Below, piece after piece: positions 22,637 through 31,260 of a stretch of DNA of 64,000 bases. Both the position numbers and the translations under genes were made by a program. The notes beneath the pieces are model-generated. The model saw nothing but the letters and a program-made list of their open reading frames with translations. It was not told the origin of the DNA and ran no database searches. The stretch lies in contig NZ_JAAIXY010000005.1 of NCBI RefSeq assembly GCF_010894455.1, forward strand, positions 124,001-188,000. Reading direction: 5' to 3'. The number at the start of each line of letters is the position of its first letter. Positions within the stretch are counted from its first letter, which is position 1. The stretch comes from Myxococcus eversor. GTDB lineage: Bacteria > Myxococcota > Myxococcia > Myxococcales > Myxococcaceae.

Positions 22637-23395
22637 TCAGCGGTCGGCGATATCCGCGGCCTGCAGGTACTCGGACGCTTCGACAATCGCTTCCGCCGTC
22701 CAGCCCCTGTTGGCGCCCTTGCCGGACGCATCGCAGTCGCCGTCGGTGTGGACACCCAGCACGTGTCCCTGGCGGTTGAGCACGCCCGCGCCGGAGGTGC
22801 CGACGAGGGTGTCCAAATCCTTGTAGTAGACGAGCTGGTTGCACGAATCGAGGTAGTTGCCCTCGGCGATGACCTTGGGGCGGCCCCGGGGGTGCTGGAT
22901 GACGGCCAACCGCTCGCTGCTCCGGGTCGTCAACAGCAGCGGCGCGATCGCGGCGGGAAGCACGTCGAGCTGGATGAGCGCGTAGTCGGGCTCCATCGAC
23001 TGCTCGATGACGGTGCCCTCGGTGATGAGCTCCTCGCCATCGGGCTGGTCCTCGAAGTTGAAGACCGCCAGCGACCGGTCCCCGAGTCCCACGCAGTGCC
23101 CCGCGGTGAGCACCACTGGCCCCGCGCTCGCGGCGATCAACGTTCCGGTGCAGCGACCGTCGAGCAGGACGACCGCGCCTTCGGTGTCCTGGAGGGCGGC
23201 GAACTCGCCCTGATATCCGTTGACGGGAGTGACGTCGTTGGTCGGCCCGCACTGCGTGAAGCCGCTCACCTTCGCCTCCGTCGGCGCCTCGCACACGGAA
23301 GGCTCCACCTCGGGGGGCGTCGTCTTGCCTCCACAGGCGGACAGGCCCAGGAGCAGGGTGCCCGTCAGGAGCGAGCGCCACGTCGTCATCGTCAT
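22637..23395 (-). CDS. Trypsin-like serine protease lipoprotein
   Basis: 252 residues. A lipoprotein signal ends LGLSAC (Cys21). The chymotrypsin-fold triad is readable: His100 in VLTAGHCVG, Asp137 in EPDYALIQLD, Ser201 in GTSGAGVL. The serine motif GTSGAG departs from classical GDSGGP and resembles V8/glutamyl-endopeptidase-like secreted proteases. Four or more Cys beyond the lipobox could form disulfides. Start 23395 (or 23389) places the signal at the N terminus with AGG upstream; a longer frame to 23488 adds non-signal residues. Confidence 0.82.
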   Translation of the reverse strand: MTMTTWRSLLTGTLLLGLSACGGKTTPPEVEPSVCEAPTEAKVSGFTQCGPTNDVTPVNGYQGEFAALQDTEGAVVLLDGRCTGTLIAASAGPVVLTAGHCVGLGDRSLAVFNFEDQPDGEELITEGTVIEQSMEPDYALIQLDVLPAAIAPLLLTTRSSERLAVIQHPRGRPKVIAEGNYLDSCNQLVYYKDLDTLVGTSGAGVLNRQGHVLGVHTDGDCDASGKGANRGWTAEAIVEASEYLQAADIADR

Positions 23396-23628
23396 CGTTG
23401 AACCTGGGGGCCCACGCCTCGTCGCTCGGTCGAGCTCGTTCAGCGCGGGGATGCCGCCGCGGATGGACTCGCCCGTCTCCGTCAACATCGCGTGGTGCCT
23501 CGTGTCTTGAGGGGGTGGCTCCGACGCGCCTTCACCGGCGTATCGGGCGGACCCTGAACTTCTTAGAATGTTCGAGTTGCAGGGTCAATGAACGCAGGTT
23601 CAGGGGCCCATCCACTTGGGGAGCGGTC

Positions 23629-23934
23629 ATGCGGTGTCTTGGCATTGCGAGGGAGGTCCTCACCCGCGTCCTCGTGCGACACGTGAATGGAGCCGTTGTC
23701 GTCGGATGTCTCACCGCCGTGCTGGCCGCCCTCCCAGCGCGCGCGTCCTCTGACGGCGACATGGAGCTCTACACGTGGCCGTTCCTCCTGTTCATCATGC
23801 TGCAGGTCTGGTGGCCGGTGCTGGTGGCGGCGGTGGTTCTCCTCGGGGTGCCCGTGGTGCTGTGGCGGATGTTGCGTCGCCGCGCGAGCCGACGTGCTCC
23901 GGTCCGAGCGCGGATGGTGCGCCCGTCGAAGTGA
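23629..23934 (+). CDS. Small exported membrane protein, unknown function
   Basis: 101 residues: a signal-like segment (about 18-38, ending ALPARA), a short linker DGDMELY, a second hydrophobic helix (about 50-80), and a very basic tail (RRRASRRAPVRARM). GGGGAG lies 8 nt ahead of the ATG. No family is recognised. It is divergent from the protease gene across 233 bp. Confidence 0.6.
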   Translation: MRCLGIAREVLTRVLVRHVNGAVVVGCLTAVLAALPARASSDGDMELYTWPFLLFIMLQVWWPVLVAAVVLLGVPVVLWRMLRRRASRRAPVRARMVRPSK

Positions 23935-24136
23935 GGAGGACCTCTTCCAGGGACTGGGGGCGCCCCGTCCCGTGTTCGCGGAGATTCTGGCCACATCATC
24001 CCTGTCCATGAGTGTGATTGACCTCGGCTTGGGCCTCTTTCGTGGAGATCCATACGAAGACCTGCCCCGGGAGGTCAGAGACCGGCCCTCCAGAAAAGAC
24101 TCTCATCAGGCTTTTCCCGCCTGTGAGGTCTTCCGC

Positions 24137-25699
24137 ATGAGCAAGCTTCCGGTGTTCGCCGTCGTGGTGGGGTTGGGCCTGAGTGCGTGCAAGGATGACC
24201 CCGAGGAGCGGACCCAGGAGCACATGGAGTCCCTGCGGAGGAATCCCACCGCGCTCGCCGCCTTCCTTCGCGACATGCCCAAGGGAGGAGATCTGCACAG
24301 CCACACCTCCGGCGCCATCACCACGGAGAAGCTCATCCAGTGGGGCGCCGAGGACGGCGCGTGCGTCGACACCACCACCTATGTGGCGAGCAATCCCTGC
24401 GCGCAGGGAGCCACGCCCCTGGCGAACACCGGAACGGACCGCGCCCTCTACGACGCGGTGATGGGGGCCTGGTCCATGGAGGGCTTCTCCGGCCCGCTGC
24501 TCGCCGCCCACCAGCACTTCTTCGATGCCTTCGGCAAGTACGGCGCGGTGCAGACCGATGCGCGCAGTGACGACAGCTACGCGGACATCATCTCCCGTGC
24601 GGGCCATCACCATCAGGTGTACGTGGAGCTGATGCAGGGCTTCGGCGCCAGCACCGGCGGCCGGCTCGTGGAGCCGCTGTTCTCGCCCACGGACGTCTGG
24701 GATGCCCCGACCCTGCTGGCGAAGCGCGAGCAGCTCATCGCCCTGCCGGACTTCCAGGCGGCACTGGCGCGTCAGGCCAGCAGCATCGCCAGCACCCTTT
24801 CGGGAAGCCGGCGGTTGCTCCAGTGTGACACGCCCCAGGCGGACCCGGGCTGTGACGTGGAGGTGCGGCTGCTCGTCTCCGCCAACCGCACGGCGACGCG
24901 AGCCAACGTCTTCGGCCAGTGGGTGTATGCCTTCGAGCTGGCCCAGCGCGTGCCGGAGATTGTCGGCGTCAACCTGGTGTCACCCGAGGAGCACCCGAAC
25001 TCGCTCGCGTACTACAACGACGAGATGTTCGCGCTGGGCACGCTGGATGACCACAACGACAACACGGTCGGCCGCAAGGAGGTCCACGTCTCCCTTCACG
25101 CGGGCGAGCTGATTCCGGAGGTGCTCGCGCCCGAGGACCAGGGCCATCTGCGCTTCCACATCCGCAACGCCGTCAAGCTGGCCCATGCGGAGCGCATCGG
25201 CCACGGCGTGGACGTGCTGGGCGAGACGGACGGAGAGGGCGTCGAGGCCCTCCTGCGCGACATGCACGAGGCTGGCGTCCTGGTGGAGATCTGCCTGTCC
25301 TCCAACAACGTCCTGCTCGGCATCAAGGGCACTGACCACCCCCTCTCCGCATACCTCGTGGAGAAGGTGCCCGTGACGCTGGCGACGGACGACTCCGGAA
25401 TCCTCCGCGGAGATATCACCCAGGAATACATCGCCGCCGCCACCGTCCAGGGGCTCGACTACAGGACGCTCAAGCAACTGGCGCGCGCCAGCATGGAGCA
25501 CGCCTTCGTGGAGGGAGACAGCCTCTGGGCCCAGCGCGATGACTTCTCCAGGCGCGTCCCGGCTTGCGCCCAGGACGTCCCTGGCGGGGCCAACCCGTCC
25601 TCCGCCTGCCAGGGCTACCTTGGTACGCACAAGCGCGCCGCGCTGCAGTGGCGGCTGGAGGGTCAGCTGGCCACCTTCGAGGACCGCTTCGCGGACTGA
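24137..25699 (+). CDS. Secreted adenosine deaminase-family lipoprotein
   Basis: 520 residues. A lipoprotein signal ends LSAC (Cys18). Deaminase (amidohydrolase-fold) motifs follow: zinc ligands His54 and His56 in GGDLHSHTSG, VSLHAGE, RIGHGVD, and LATDDSG with paired Asp. This matches adenosine deaminases, particularly the longer exported ADGF-like form, which convert extracellular adenosine to inosine. It is much longer than cytoplasmic ADA (about 330-350) because of extra N-terminal and inserted segments. It could serve nucleoside scavenging during predation. Monocistronic, ending in a shared terminator. Confidence 0.88.
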   Translation: MSKLPVFAVVVGLGLSACKDDPEERTQEHMESLRRNPTALAAFLRDMPKGGDLHSHTSGAITTEKLIQWGAEDGACVDTTTYVASNPCAQGATPLANTGTDRALYDAVMGAWSMEGFSGPLLAAHQHFFDAFGKYGAVQTDARSDDSYADIISRAGHHHQVYVELMQGFGASTGGRLVEPLFSPTDVWDAPTLLAKREQLIALPDFQAALARQASSIASTLSGSRRLLQCDTPQADPGCDVEVRLLVSANRTATRANVFGQWVYAFELAQRVPEIVGVNLVSPEEHPNSLAYYNDEMFALGTLDDHNDNTVGRKEVHVSLHAGELIPEVLAPEDQGHLRFHIRNAVKLAHAERIGHGVDVLGETDGEGVEALLRDMHEAGVLVEICLSSNNVLLGIKGTDHPLSAYLVEKVPVTLATDDSGILRGDITQEYIAAATVQGLDYRTLKQLARASMEHAFVEGDSLWAQRDDFSRRVPACAQDVPGGANPSSACQGYLGTHKRAALQWRLEGQLATFEDRFAD

Positions 25700-25722
25700 G
25701 CGACGCCCCTGGTTGAAGGCTG

Positions 25723-25758
25723 TCGAGGAGCCCCGGCCTGTCCATCCGGGCTCCTCGA
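25723..25758. terminator. Bidirectional terminator
   Basis: Inverted repeat TCGAGGAGCCCCGG / CCGGGCTCCTCGA with a short loop, lying between the convergent adenosine-deaminase gene (stop 25699) and the Imm11-like gene (stop 25767). Confidence 0.75.
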
Positions 25759-25766
25759 TGCCTGCC

Positions 25767-26258
25767 TCAGCCCGCGAAGTCCTCGGGCTCGAGGAAGGTC
25801 AAGGTGTCGATGCCCGCGTCTTCAATCGCGCGGCGGACCGTGTCGTGAATCACGATGACATTCACGGCTTCCTCCAGCCGGAACAACAGGGCTCCGCCCG
25901 GGTCCGCCTTCGGACGCCTGCCCACCAGATTGAAGGCGACGAAGTCGGTGTGGTCCGTCTCCGTCACCGGGTCTCTCAGGATGGCGGGATAGGTGGCGAG
26001 GTTGTCCACGCCCGCCTGTTTCAACACCGCATGCAGGCGATGGGACATGACGCAGATGGGCGTCAGCCACAAATCTCCCAGCACCCACCCCTCCTCATCC
26101 GTCCCACGCAGCTCCAGGGTGATGGGCGTGGGAGGAGGTGAAGAGAAGGCCACGCCGGTCATCCAACTGCGTGAGGGCTGGTCGCGCTTGTAGTGGAGCC
26201 GGGCGCGGGCTCCTTCCTGGGGATCCTCCACCCGCAGGACAAGATAGGGAGGTGACAT
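25767..26258 (-). CDS. Imm11-like protein (DUF1629-type, putative immunity)
   Basis: 163 residues, no signal peptide. The C-terminal half (FRLEEAVNVIVIHDTVRRAI, then FLEPEDFAG) resembles the end of Imm11/DUF1629 proteins, which are abundant in myxobacteria and often sit beside polymorphic toxins. No toxin gene is adjacent, so it may be an orphan. Start at 26258 is preferred over 26267 because AAGGA is 9 nt ahead of it but directly abuts 26267. The gene lies 21 nt after the methyltransferase stop and is probably cotranscribed. Confidence 0.55.
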   Translation of the reverse strand: MSPPYLVLRVEDPQEGARARLHYKRDQPSRSWMTGVAFSSPPPTPITLELRGTDEEGWVLGDLWLTPICVMSHRLHAVLKQAGVDNLATYPAILRDPVTETDHTDFVAFNLVGRRPKADPGGALLFRLEEAVNVIVIHDTVRRAIEDAGIDTLTFLEPEDFAG

Positions 26259-26279
26259 TCGTGACATTCCTTTCGGGGC

Positions 26280-27017
26280 TCACCGCTCGCAGCGCAGCGC
26301 CATCGCGTGAGGGTTCTCCAGATAGTCCCGCCAGAATTCCCGGCCATATCGGGCGATTCCCTCGGGGGAGCACTCGGGGCGTATCCACGTGAGGGTGTGG
26401 AAGCCCGCCTCGCGAAGCGCGACCTCGTACGTGGCCCGGCTCCAGTAGGGGAAGTGGATGGTGAAGGGCGTCTTCGTGTGCAGCTCCAGGAAGAGCGTCT
26501 GTCCTTCGCTCGGGGACTCCGGGAAGTCCAACATCGTGACGCCATACCGGGTGCTGTTGGGACCCAGCGCGCTGAACTCGGGGTTGAACGAATAGGTGAC
26601 GAAGCTGCCCCCCGGCTTCAGGTGGGCATGGATGTTCCGACACATCCGCGACATGTGCTCGGGCGAGTGCGCGTAATGCAATAGATAGACAGCCGTCACG
26701 ACATCGAACGTGCCCAGGGACGCCAGGTCGGCGACGTCCGACACGTGGTACTCGAGGCCCAGCGGTCTCTCCGCTTCCAGCCGCCGCGCGGAGCGAATCA
26801 TCTCCTCGGAGATGTCGACGCCGACCACCCGGCTGGCGCCTCGCTCCTTGAACTGTCGCGTGTAGAGCCCATCGCCACACGCCAGGTCCAGGACGTCCAG
26901 TCCGTCCACCGGGCCCAGCGCCTTGAAGAAGGTGTAGCCCTCGATGTACTCCGAGCGCACCGGCAGCACGTCCCAGTCCGCGACCTTCTCTCCAATCTGG
27001 TCATACTGCGCCGACAT
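26280..27017 (-). CDS. Class I SAM-dependent methyltransferase
   Basis: 245 residues. Motif I is VLDLACGDGLYTRQ, followed by the acidic VVGVDISEEM, and motif IV region FDVVTAVYLLHYA. These mark a small-molecule class I methyltransferase of the UbiE/Methyltransf_11/25 type. A His/Tyr/Trp-rich C-terminal region (FTIHFPYWSRATYEVALREAGF) is typical. Substrate unknown. First gene of a likely two-gene operon with the Imm11-like gene. Confidence 0.85.
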   Translation of the reverse strand: MSAQYDQIGEKVADWDVLPVRSEYIEGYTFFKALGPVDGLDVLDLACGDGLYTRQFKERGASRVVGVDISEEMIRSARRLEAERPLGLEYHVSDVADLASLGTFDVVTAVYLLHYAHSPEHMSRMCRNIHAHLKPGGSFVTYSFNPEFSALGPNSTRYGVTMLDFPESPSEGQTLFLELHTKTPFTIHFPYWSRATYEVALREAGFHTLTWIRPECSPEGIARYGREFWRDYLENPHAMALRCER

Positions 27018-27267
27018 GGCCCACGACCTTTCCAGGTGACGTTCGAGGCGCCCGAGGTGCCGGAGGAGGGGCCGGGCGACCCGGGCATCGTGTCACCGCA
27101 CCCCGCACCGCGTCCATGTGGGAAGCCACACACGGACGCGGTGAGGGGAAATCCCCGCGACTTTCGTTGATGAGCCGAGGCCGGAGAACGCACGGCGCCA
27201 TCGCGTGCGCCTCTCCCGCCGTGACAGGCCCACCATCGACACCCCACGCGGGGGGGAGAGCAGGACC

Positions 27268-28149
27268 ATGAAGCTCCGGAAGCAAACCAGGCAGTGGACG
27301 GGTGCCACCCTCGCGGGGGCGCTGCTCCTGCCCGCGGCGGTGCTGGCGAACGAGACCCATGTCTACGGCATCGCGAACTTCAACGGCGCGGCGAGCGGGC
27401 AGTGCAACGCCGAATCGCACTCCGTCCACACGCAGACGGCGGGGGAGTTCGCCAGCTACTTCACCACGCTGATGAGCGCCGGGCTGTGGACGGATGTCCA
27501 CACGCTCAACAACACCAGCGCGCGCACGGACCTCTGGACGGACGCGTCCAAGGGGACCGCGGCGAACGCGAAGGACACCCAGGTCAACGCGGGCGTGGAC
27601 GACGCGGATGTCCTCTACGTCCACACGCACGGCGGCCACAGCGAGACGAACCTCAACAGCTGGCTGGTGATGGGGAGCAACCTGGACGCGTGCTCGGCCA
27701 TCACGGATACCCACATGAGCCTGGGCAACGGGAAGCTGAACATCGCCGTCATCAAGGCCTGCCAGTCGGGCGACTACCAGGTCTGGAAGCAAGGCGGCTA
27801 CCGCACGGCGCTCGTGACGAGCACCAGTGGCTTCACCATGTGGAATGCCTTCCACGGCAACTCGTCGTGCGGCAGCTTCGTGAAGGACTACGTGAAGCGC
27901 TACGCGTCCCAGTCGAGGTCCGATGGCGTGGGGGAGAACTGGATCGACGAGGCGTACGACAAGGACGTGGGCGCGGACAACGACGACTGCCCCGTGTCCA
28001 TCGTCTTCGGCGAGACGAAGGCGAAGCGGGTCGCGATGTACGAGGCGGGCGGCTGGAGGGACCGCAAGAACACCGGCGCCAAGGTCGCCTCCACCATCTT
28101 CTACGTGGGCGGTTGTGACCCCTCCGGCGGCCAGCAACTGCCGGATTGA
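27268..28149 (+). CDS. Secreted DUF6345-like protein with caspase-like His/Cys dyad
   Basis: 293 residues with a cleavable signal peptide (about 1-27, LPAAVLA). After a beta strand (DADVLYVHTHGGHSE, His121-Gly-Gly) and a second strand (LNIAVIKACQSGDY, Cys165) comes the order strand-His-Gly ... strand-Ala-Cys, the arrangement of clan CD cysteine peptidases (caspase, gingipain, C25). A cysteine-peptidase role is inferred; substrate and maturation are unknown. The opening YGIANFNGAASGQC and the HGGH motif fit DUF6345 as I remember it. It is followed, 41 nt downstream, by a lipoprotein gene likely cotranscribed. Confidence 0.65.
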   Translation: MKLRKQTRQWTGATLAGALLLPAAVLANETHVYGIANFNGAASGQCNAESHSVHTQTAGEFASYFTTLMSAGLWTDVHTLNNTSARTDLWTDASKGTAANAKDTQVNAGVDDADVLYVHTHGGHSETNLNSWLVMGSNLDACSAITDTHMSLGNGKLNIAVIKACQSGDYQVWKQGGYRTALVTSTSGFTMWNAFHGNSSCGSFVKDYVKRYASQSRSDGVGENWIDEAYDKDVGADNDDCPVSIVFGETKAKRVAMYEAGGWRDRKNTGAKVASTIFYVGGCDPSGGQQLPD

Positions 28150-28190
28150 CCCCCGCCTCCTTCGCCCCTGTTCAGAGAGAACGAAACGCC

Positions 28191-29084
28191 ATGAAGACCC
28201 AACTCATCCGATTCCTGACCGCCCTTCCACTCGCCACCCTGCTTGGCTGTGACAGCCCGGTCCCCGTCGTCGAGCCCGTGGAGCCCCAGACGCAGGTCGC
28301 GTCCGCGACCACCACGGGCTTCGTCTTCGACACCACCCTGATTGCCACGCCGCCCACCGAAGGCCTCCCCACTGACTTGCTTCCTGGCACCGCCTTCAAC
28401 GACTCGGTGCTGCAGGGGGGCCTGGTGGGCACCACCGAGACCTTCACCACGACGGGGACGCTCGGCTCTCGCAGGGATCTGGAGTCGCGCACCTGGACGC
28501 TGGAGAATGACCCCTCCGAGGGGCAGGCGCTGGTGCTGAACAAGCTCGGCAGCGGCCCCGCCGTCCCCCAGGAGCCCGCGGTGATGCAGCGCACCGCCAT
28601 CGCCCGGCTGCAGCGCTGGGGCATCCCCGCCTCGGAGGTGGGGCCCGTGCTCCAGGTGAAATCCTACCTGGAGACGGAGGAGACCGGCGTCGCCGCGGTG
28701 CCGGAGCTCCACCGCTACAAGACCTTCGTGATGCGCGCCATCAATGGCATCCGCGTCCAGGGCCACCGCGCGGTGGTGTCCCACGGCGTGGATGGCACCT
28801 TCCAGCGCGCGCTCATCTCCTGGCCGCCCCTGGCACGCACGGGCCACCTGCTGCGCACCCGGTTGAGCACGGCGGACATCCAGCAGCGCGCCACCGCCGC
28901 CCTGGTCGCCGAGGGGGAGACCACGGGCGCCGTGCGACTCGCCTGGAAGTACGTGCCCACCCGGCTCGTCACGGGTGGCTGGGCGCTGACGCTGGTGGTG
29001 GGGGCCTCGATGGCCGCCGGCACTGGCACCACTCACACCGAGGAGCCTCGCGTCATCGACGTGGACGTGAGTCCGGTGCCGTAG
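28191..29084 (+). CDS. Lipoprotein co-encoded with the DUF6345-like protein
   Basis: 297 residues. Lipoprotein signal with LLGC (Cys20) followed by a Val/Pro/Glu linker. The body is mixed alpha/beta with no recognised catalytic motif; the stretch YKTFVMRAINGIRVQGHRAVVSHG resembles propeptide or PepSY-like folds. It could chaperone or inhibit the neighbouring caspase-like protein, but this rests only on adjacency. The gene ends in a strong hairpin. Confidence 0.6.
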   Translation: MKTQLIRFLTALPLATLLGCDSPVPVVEPVEPQTQVASATTTGFVFDTTLIATPPTEGLPTDLLPGTAFNDSVLQGGLVGTTETFTTTGTLGSRRDLESRTWTLENDPSEGQALVLNKLGSGPAVPQEPAVMQRTAIARLQRWGIPASEVGPVLQVKSYLETEETGVAAVPELHRYKTFVMRAINGIRVQGHRAVVSHGVDGTFQRALISWPPLARTGHLLRTRLSTADIQQRATAALVAEGETTGAVRLAWKYVPTRLVTGGWALTLVVGASMAAGTGTTHTEEPRVIDVDVSPVP

Positions 29085-29096
29085 CGGTGTGGTCAT

Positions 29097-29121
29097 GGAC
29101 CCGGGGTTGTCCCTCGGGTCC
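29097..29121 (+). terminator. Terminator after the DUF6345-like/lipoprotein pair
   Basis: Stem GGACCCG with inner GGG pairing to CCC, TTGT loop, then CGGGTCC. It begins 13 nt past the stop of the lipoprotein gene. Confidence 0.65.
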
Positions 29122-29281
29122 TGGCAAACCCTGGCATGGGCTGGCGCCTCGCGTTGGCGGGAGAAATGCCAGGAATTGTCTGCTTGGAATCACAAGGAAA
29201 TACGGCCGAAGTCGGAGGGATGCAGTTCTCGCGGATGGGGAATCCCCTTCGTCCGTGACTGGCCAGATGCCAGGAGGCCGT

Positions 29282-30118
29282 ATGTCCTTGTTGAAGACAA
29301 GCGTAGCGCGCTGGATTGCCGTCATGGCGTTGGGACTCGCGGGCGTGGGATACGCCCAGGATTTCGTTCCCCTCCCGCCCTTCAATTCCGCCCAGTTCGG
29401 GCCCCTCATCAACGTGACGGATGTCACCTTGGGGCTGGGACACCGCACCGTGGCCATCGGCCCGGGCATGCCCGTCACCGTGGCGACGGACTTCTTCGTG
29501 GGAGCCGTCGCCGACCCCTGCATCGATTGCAAGACGCAGCTCGTCTTCGGAATCCCAGAGGGAACCCGGCAGTGCATCTACAGCGGGCTGGGGCCGATTC
29601 AGAGCAACGCCGTGTTCAACCTGCTCGCGCCGCCCAATCCTGGCATCTACCCGTTGTGGGCCACCCCCGCGCGGACACCGGACTGCGACAAGGCGGTCTC
29701 CGTCTCGAACGGGGGGCCCGTGTTGGGGTTGGTGGGCGTCCATGGAGACCCGATGGTGTGGAGCTGGGGCTCGGTGTCCAAGGTGAAGTTGAACGGCAAC
29801 ACCTCGCACAAGATCAACGTCTTCCCGGGCGCGCCCGTCACCATCACCACGAACTACTCCATCGACGCGGCGGCGGGTGGATGCCCGGGTTGCATCTCCC
29901 AGGTCATCCTCGGCATCGAGCAGGGCTCCAAGGCGTGCATCTACAATGGCGGGGGCGTGGTGAACGTCACGGAGCAGTCCTTCACGCTCATCGCTCCGCA
30001 GCAGCCGGGCCTCTATCCCGTCTGGGCCGCGGCGCAGTGGGCGTTCAATTGTGACCAGGCCCTCTCCTGGTCCAATGGCGGCACCCCCGTCGCGTTCATC
30101 GAGGTGAAGCTGCCCTGA
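29282..30118 (+). CDS. Secreted protein with an internal duplication, unknown function
   Basis: 278 residues; signal peptide about 1-25, cleaved near GYAQ. The mature part has two related halves of about 115 residues. Each contains a CxxC pair followed by (L/I)GI(P/E)(E/Q)G(T/S)(R/K)xCIY, then PG(I/L)YP(L/V)WA and a last Cys before DxALS/V. Half 1 has DPCIDC, half 2 GCPGC. The fold is probably beta-sandwich with conserved disulfides. AGGAGG is 5-6 nt ahead of the ATG, which fixes the start. Function unknown. Confidence 0.75.
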   Translation: MSLLKTSVARWIAVMALGLAGVGYAQDFVPLPPFNSAQFGPLINVTDVTLGLGHRTVAIGPGMPVTVATDFFVGAVADPCIDCKTQLVFGIPEGTRQCIYSGLGPIQSNAVFNLLAPPNPGIYPLWATPARTPDCDKAVSVSNGGPVLGLVGVHGDPMVWSWGSVSKVKLNGNTSHKINVFPGAPVTITTNYSIDAAAGGCPGCISQVILGIEQGSKACIYNGGGVVNVTEQSFTLIAPQQPGLYPVWAAAQWAFNCDQALSWSNGGTPVAFIEVKLP

Positions 30119-30182
30119 TGCCGTGACTTGAAGCATCCATGGGGCGCTTCGGATGGGACTTCTCCGCAAGCGCCTCGTGGCC

Positions 30183-30572
30183 TCACCCGCGCGACTGCGT
30201 CACCACCAGGCAGATGGCCAGCAGCGGCAGCATGCCCTGGACGAGGCTGGCCTTGAGGAAGTGGCGGTTGCTCGACACGAGCACCAGCGCCGCCAGCACC
30301 ATGCACGCGCAGCCGAACACGACGGCCGCCACGCCCGAGGCCACCGCGTCGGTGTGCACCAGCGCCACGCCCACCAGCACGCCCAGCGCGAGGAACAGGT
30401 TGTAGAAGCCCTGGTTCAACGCCATCGGCTTCACCACGTCCGCGTCCGCCTGCGACTTCAGCCCGAAGCGCTTCCACACCTTCGGCCGCGAGAAGACGAT
30501 GCTCTCCATCACGAAGAACAACACGTGGATGAGCGCTGCGATGACCGCGAAGACCTGCGCCAAGGACGACAT
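30183..30572 (-). CDS. DUF1304 family membrane protein
   Basis: 129 residues, four hydrophobic helices. Typical DUF1304 features: an N-terminal helix with LIHVLFFVMESIVF, then ALNQGFYNLFLALG, and a terminal SLVQGMLPLLAICL. The function of the family is not established. GGAGGGGAG is 8 nt ahead of ATG. Divergent from a TetR gene with an operator-like palindrome in between, so it is probably repressed by that regulator. Confidence 0.88.
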   Translation of the reverse strand: MSSLAQVFAVIAALIHVLFFVMESIVFSRPKVWKRFGLKSQADADVVKPMALNQGFYNLFLALGVLVGVALVHTDAVASGVAAVVFGCACMVLAALVLVSSNRHFLKASLVQGMLPLLAICLVVTQSRG

Positions 30573-30596
30573 GATGACTCCCCTCCGGGATTTCGG

Positions 30597-30648
30597 TATT
30601 CTGGACCAGTCGGTTCCGAATTCATATTGAAACGGTCGGTCCAGAATT
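30597..30648. promoter_or_regulatory. Operator region for the TetR regulator
   Basis: In the 91-bp divergent gap, ATTCTGGACC (from 30598) and GGTCCAGAAT (30638-30647) are perfect inverted copies. Each arm extends inward to a GGACCRNYCGTTYC-like element (GGACCAGTCGGTTCC on the left, GGACCGACCGTTTC read from the other strand on the right). Two facing operators overlapping both promoters are typical of TetR/DUF1304-type divergent pairs; binding itself is inferred. Confidence 0.75.
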
Positions 30649-30663
30649 GTCAAGGAGGGTGAC

Positions 30664-31260
30664 GTGGCGCGGACGCGTGCGTTCGACGAGACGGAGGCGG
30701 TGCGCAAGGCGCTGGGGGTGTTCTGGTCTCGGGGTTACGAGGCCACGTCGCTGGCGGACCTGGAGGTGGCCACGGGGCTGAACCGCTCCAGCCTGTACCA
30801 GGCGTTCGAGAGCAAGCGCGCGCTGTTCTCGCGGGCGGTGACGCTGTACCTCCAGGAGGTGATTGCGCCCCGGCTGACGGTCTTCTCCACGGGGCCGGCG
30901 GGGCTGACGCAGGTGACGACGTACTTCGAGTCGCTCGCGACGACGATGGGCACCGCGCCGCCGACGCTGACGCGGCGGGGGTGCCTGCTCGTCAACACGG
31001 CCACGGAGCTGGCCCCGCATGACGCCGAGGCCCATCGCGCCGTGGAGGACTACCGGGCCCTCCTGCAGGGACACCTGATGCGGGCGCTCGACGCCGCGGC
31101 GCGGGCCGGCGTGATTCCCAGGAAGACGGTGGCCCGCCGGGTGGAGCTGCTGGTGGGGTCCGTCATCGGCGTGCTCGTCACCGCGCGGTTGGACCCCGCG
31201 GCCGCGGCGAAGCTCGCGCGCGCGGCGGCGGGCGAGGTGGACGCCTGGGCGGAGGGGTAG
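30664..31260 (+). CDS. TetR/AcrR family transcriptional regulator
   Basis: 198 residues, GTG start with AAGGAGG 5 nt upstream. The N-terminal helix-turn-helix reads GYEATSLADLEVATGLNRSSLYQAFESKRAL split across helices 2-4, typical of TetR. The C-terminal ligand domain has one Cys (RRGCLLVN) in the position seen in the AcrR C-terminal-like subfamily. It probably controls itself and the divergent DUF1304 gene through the palindrome between them. Confidence 0.92.
   Translation: MARTRAFDETEAVRKALGVFWSRGYEATSLADLEVATGLNRSSLYQAFESKRALFSRAVTLYLQEVIAPRLTVFSTGPAGLTQVTTYFESLATTMGTAPPTLTRRGCLLVNTATELAPHDAEAHRAVEDYRALLQGHLMRALDAAARAGVIPRKTVARRVELLVGSVIGVLVTARLDPAAAAKLARAAAGEVDAWAEG

Noticed and set aside
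29121..29281. TGGCA-rich stretch upstream of the duplicated secreted protein as a sigma-54 promoter
   Set aside because: The spacing between GG and GC does not fit in any register tried.
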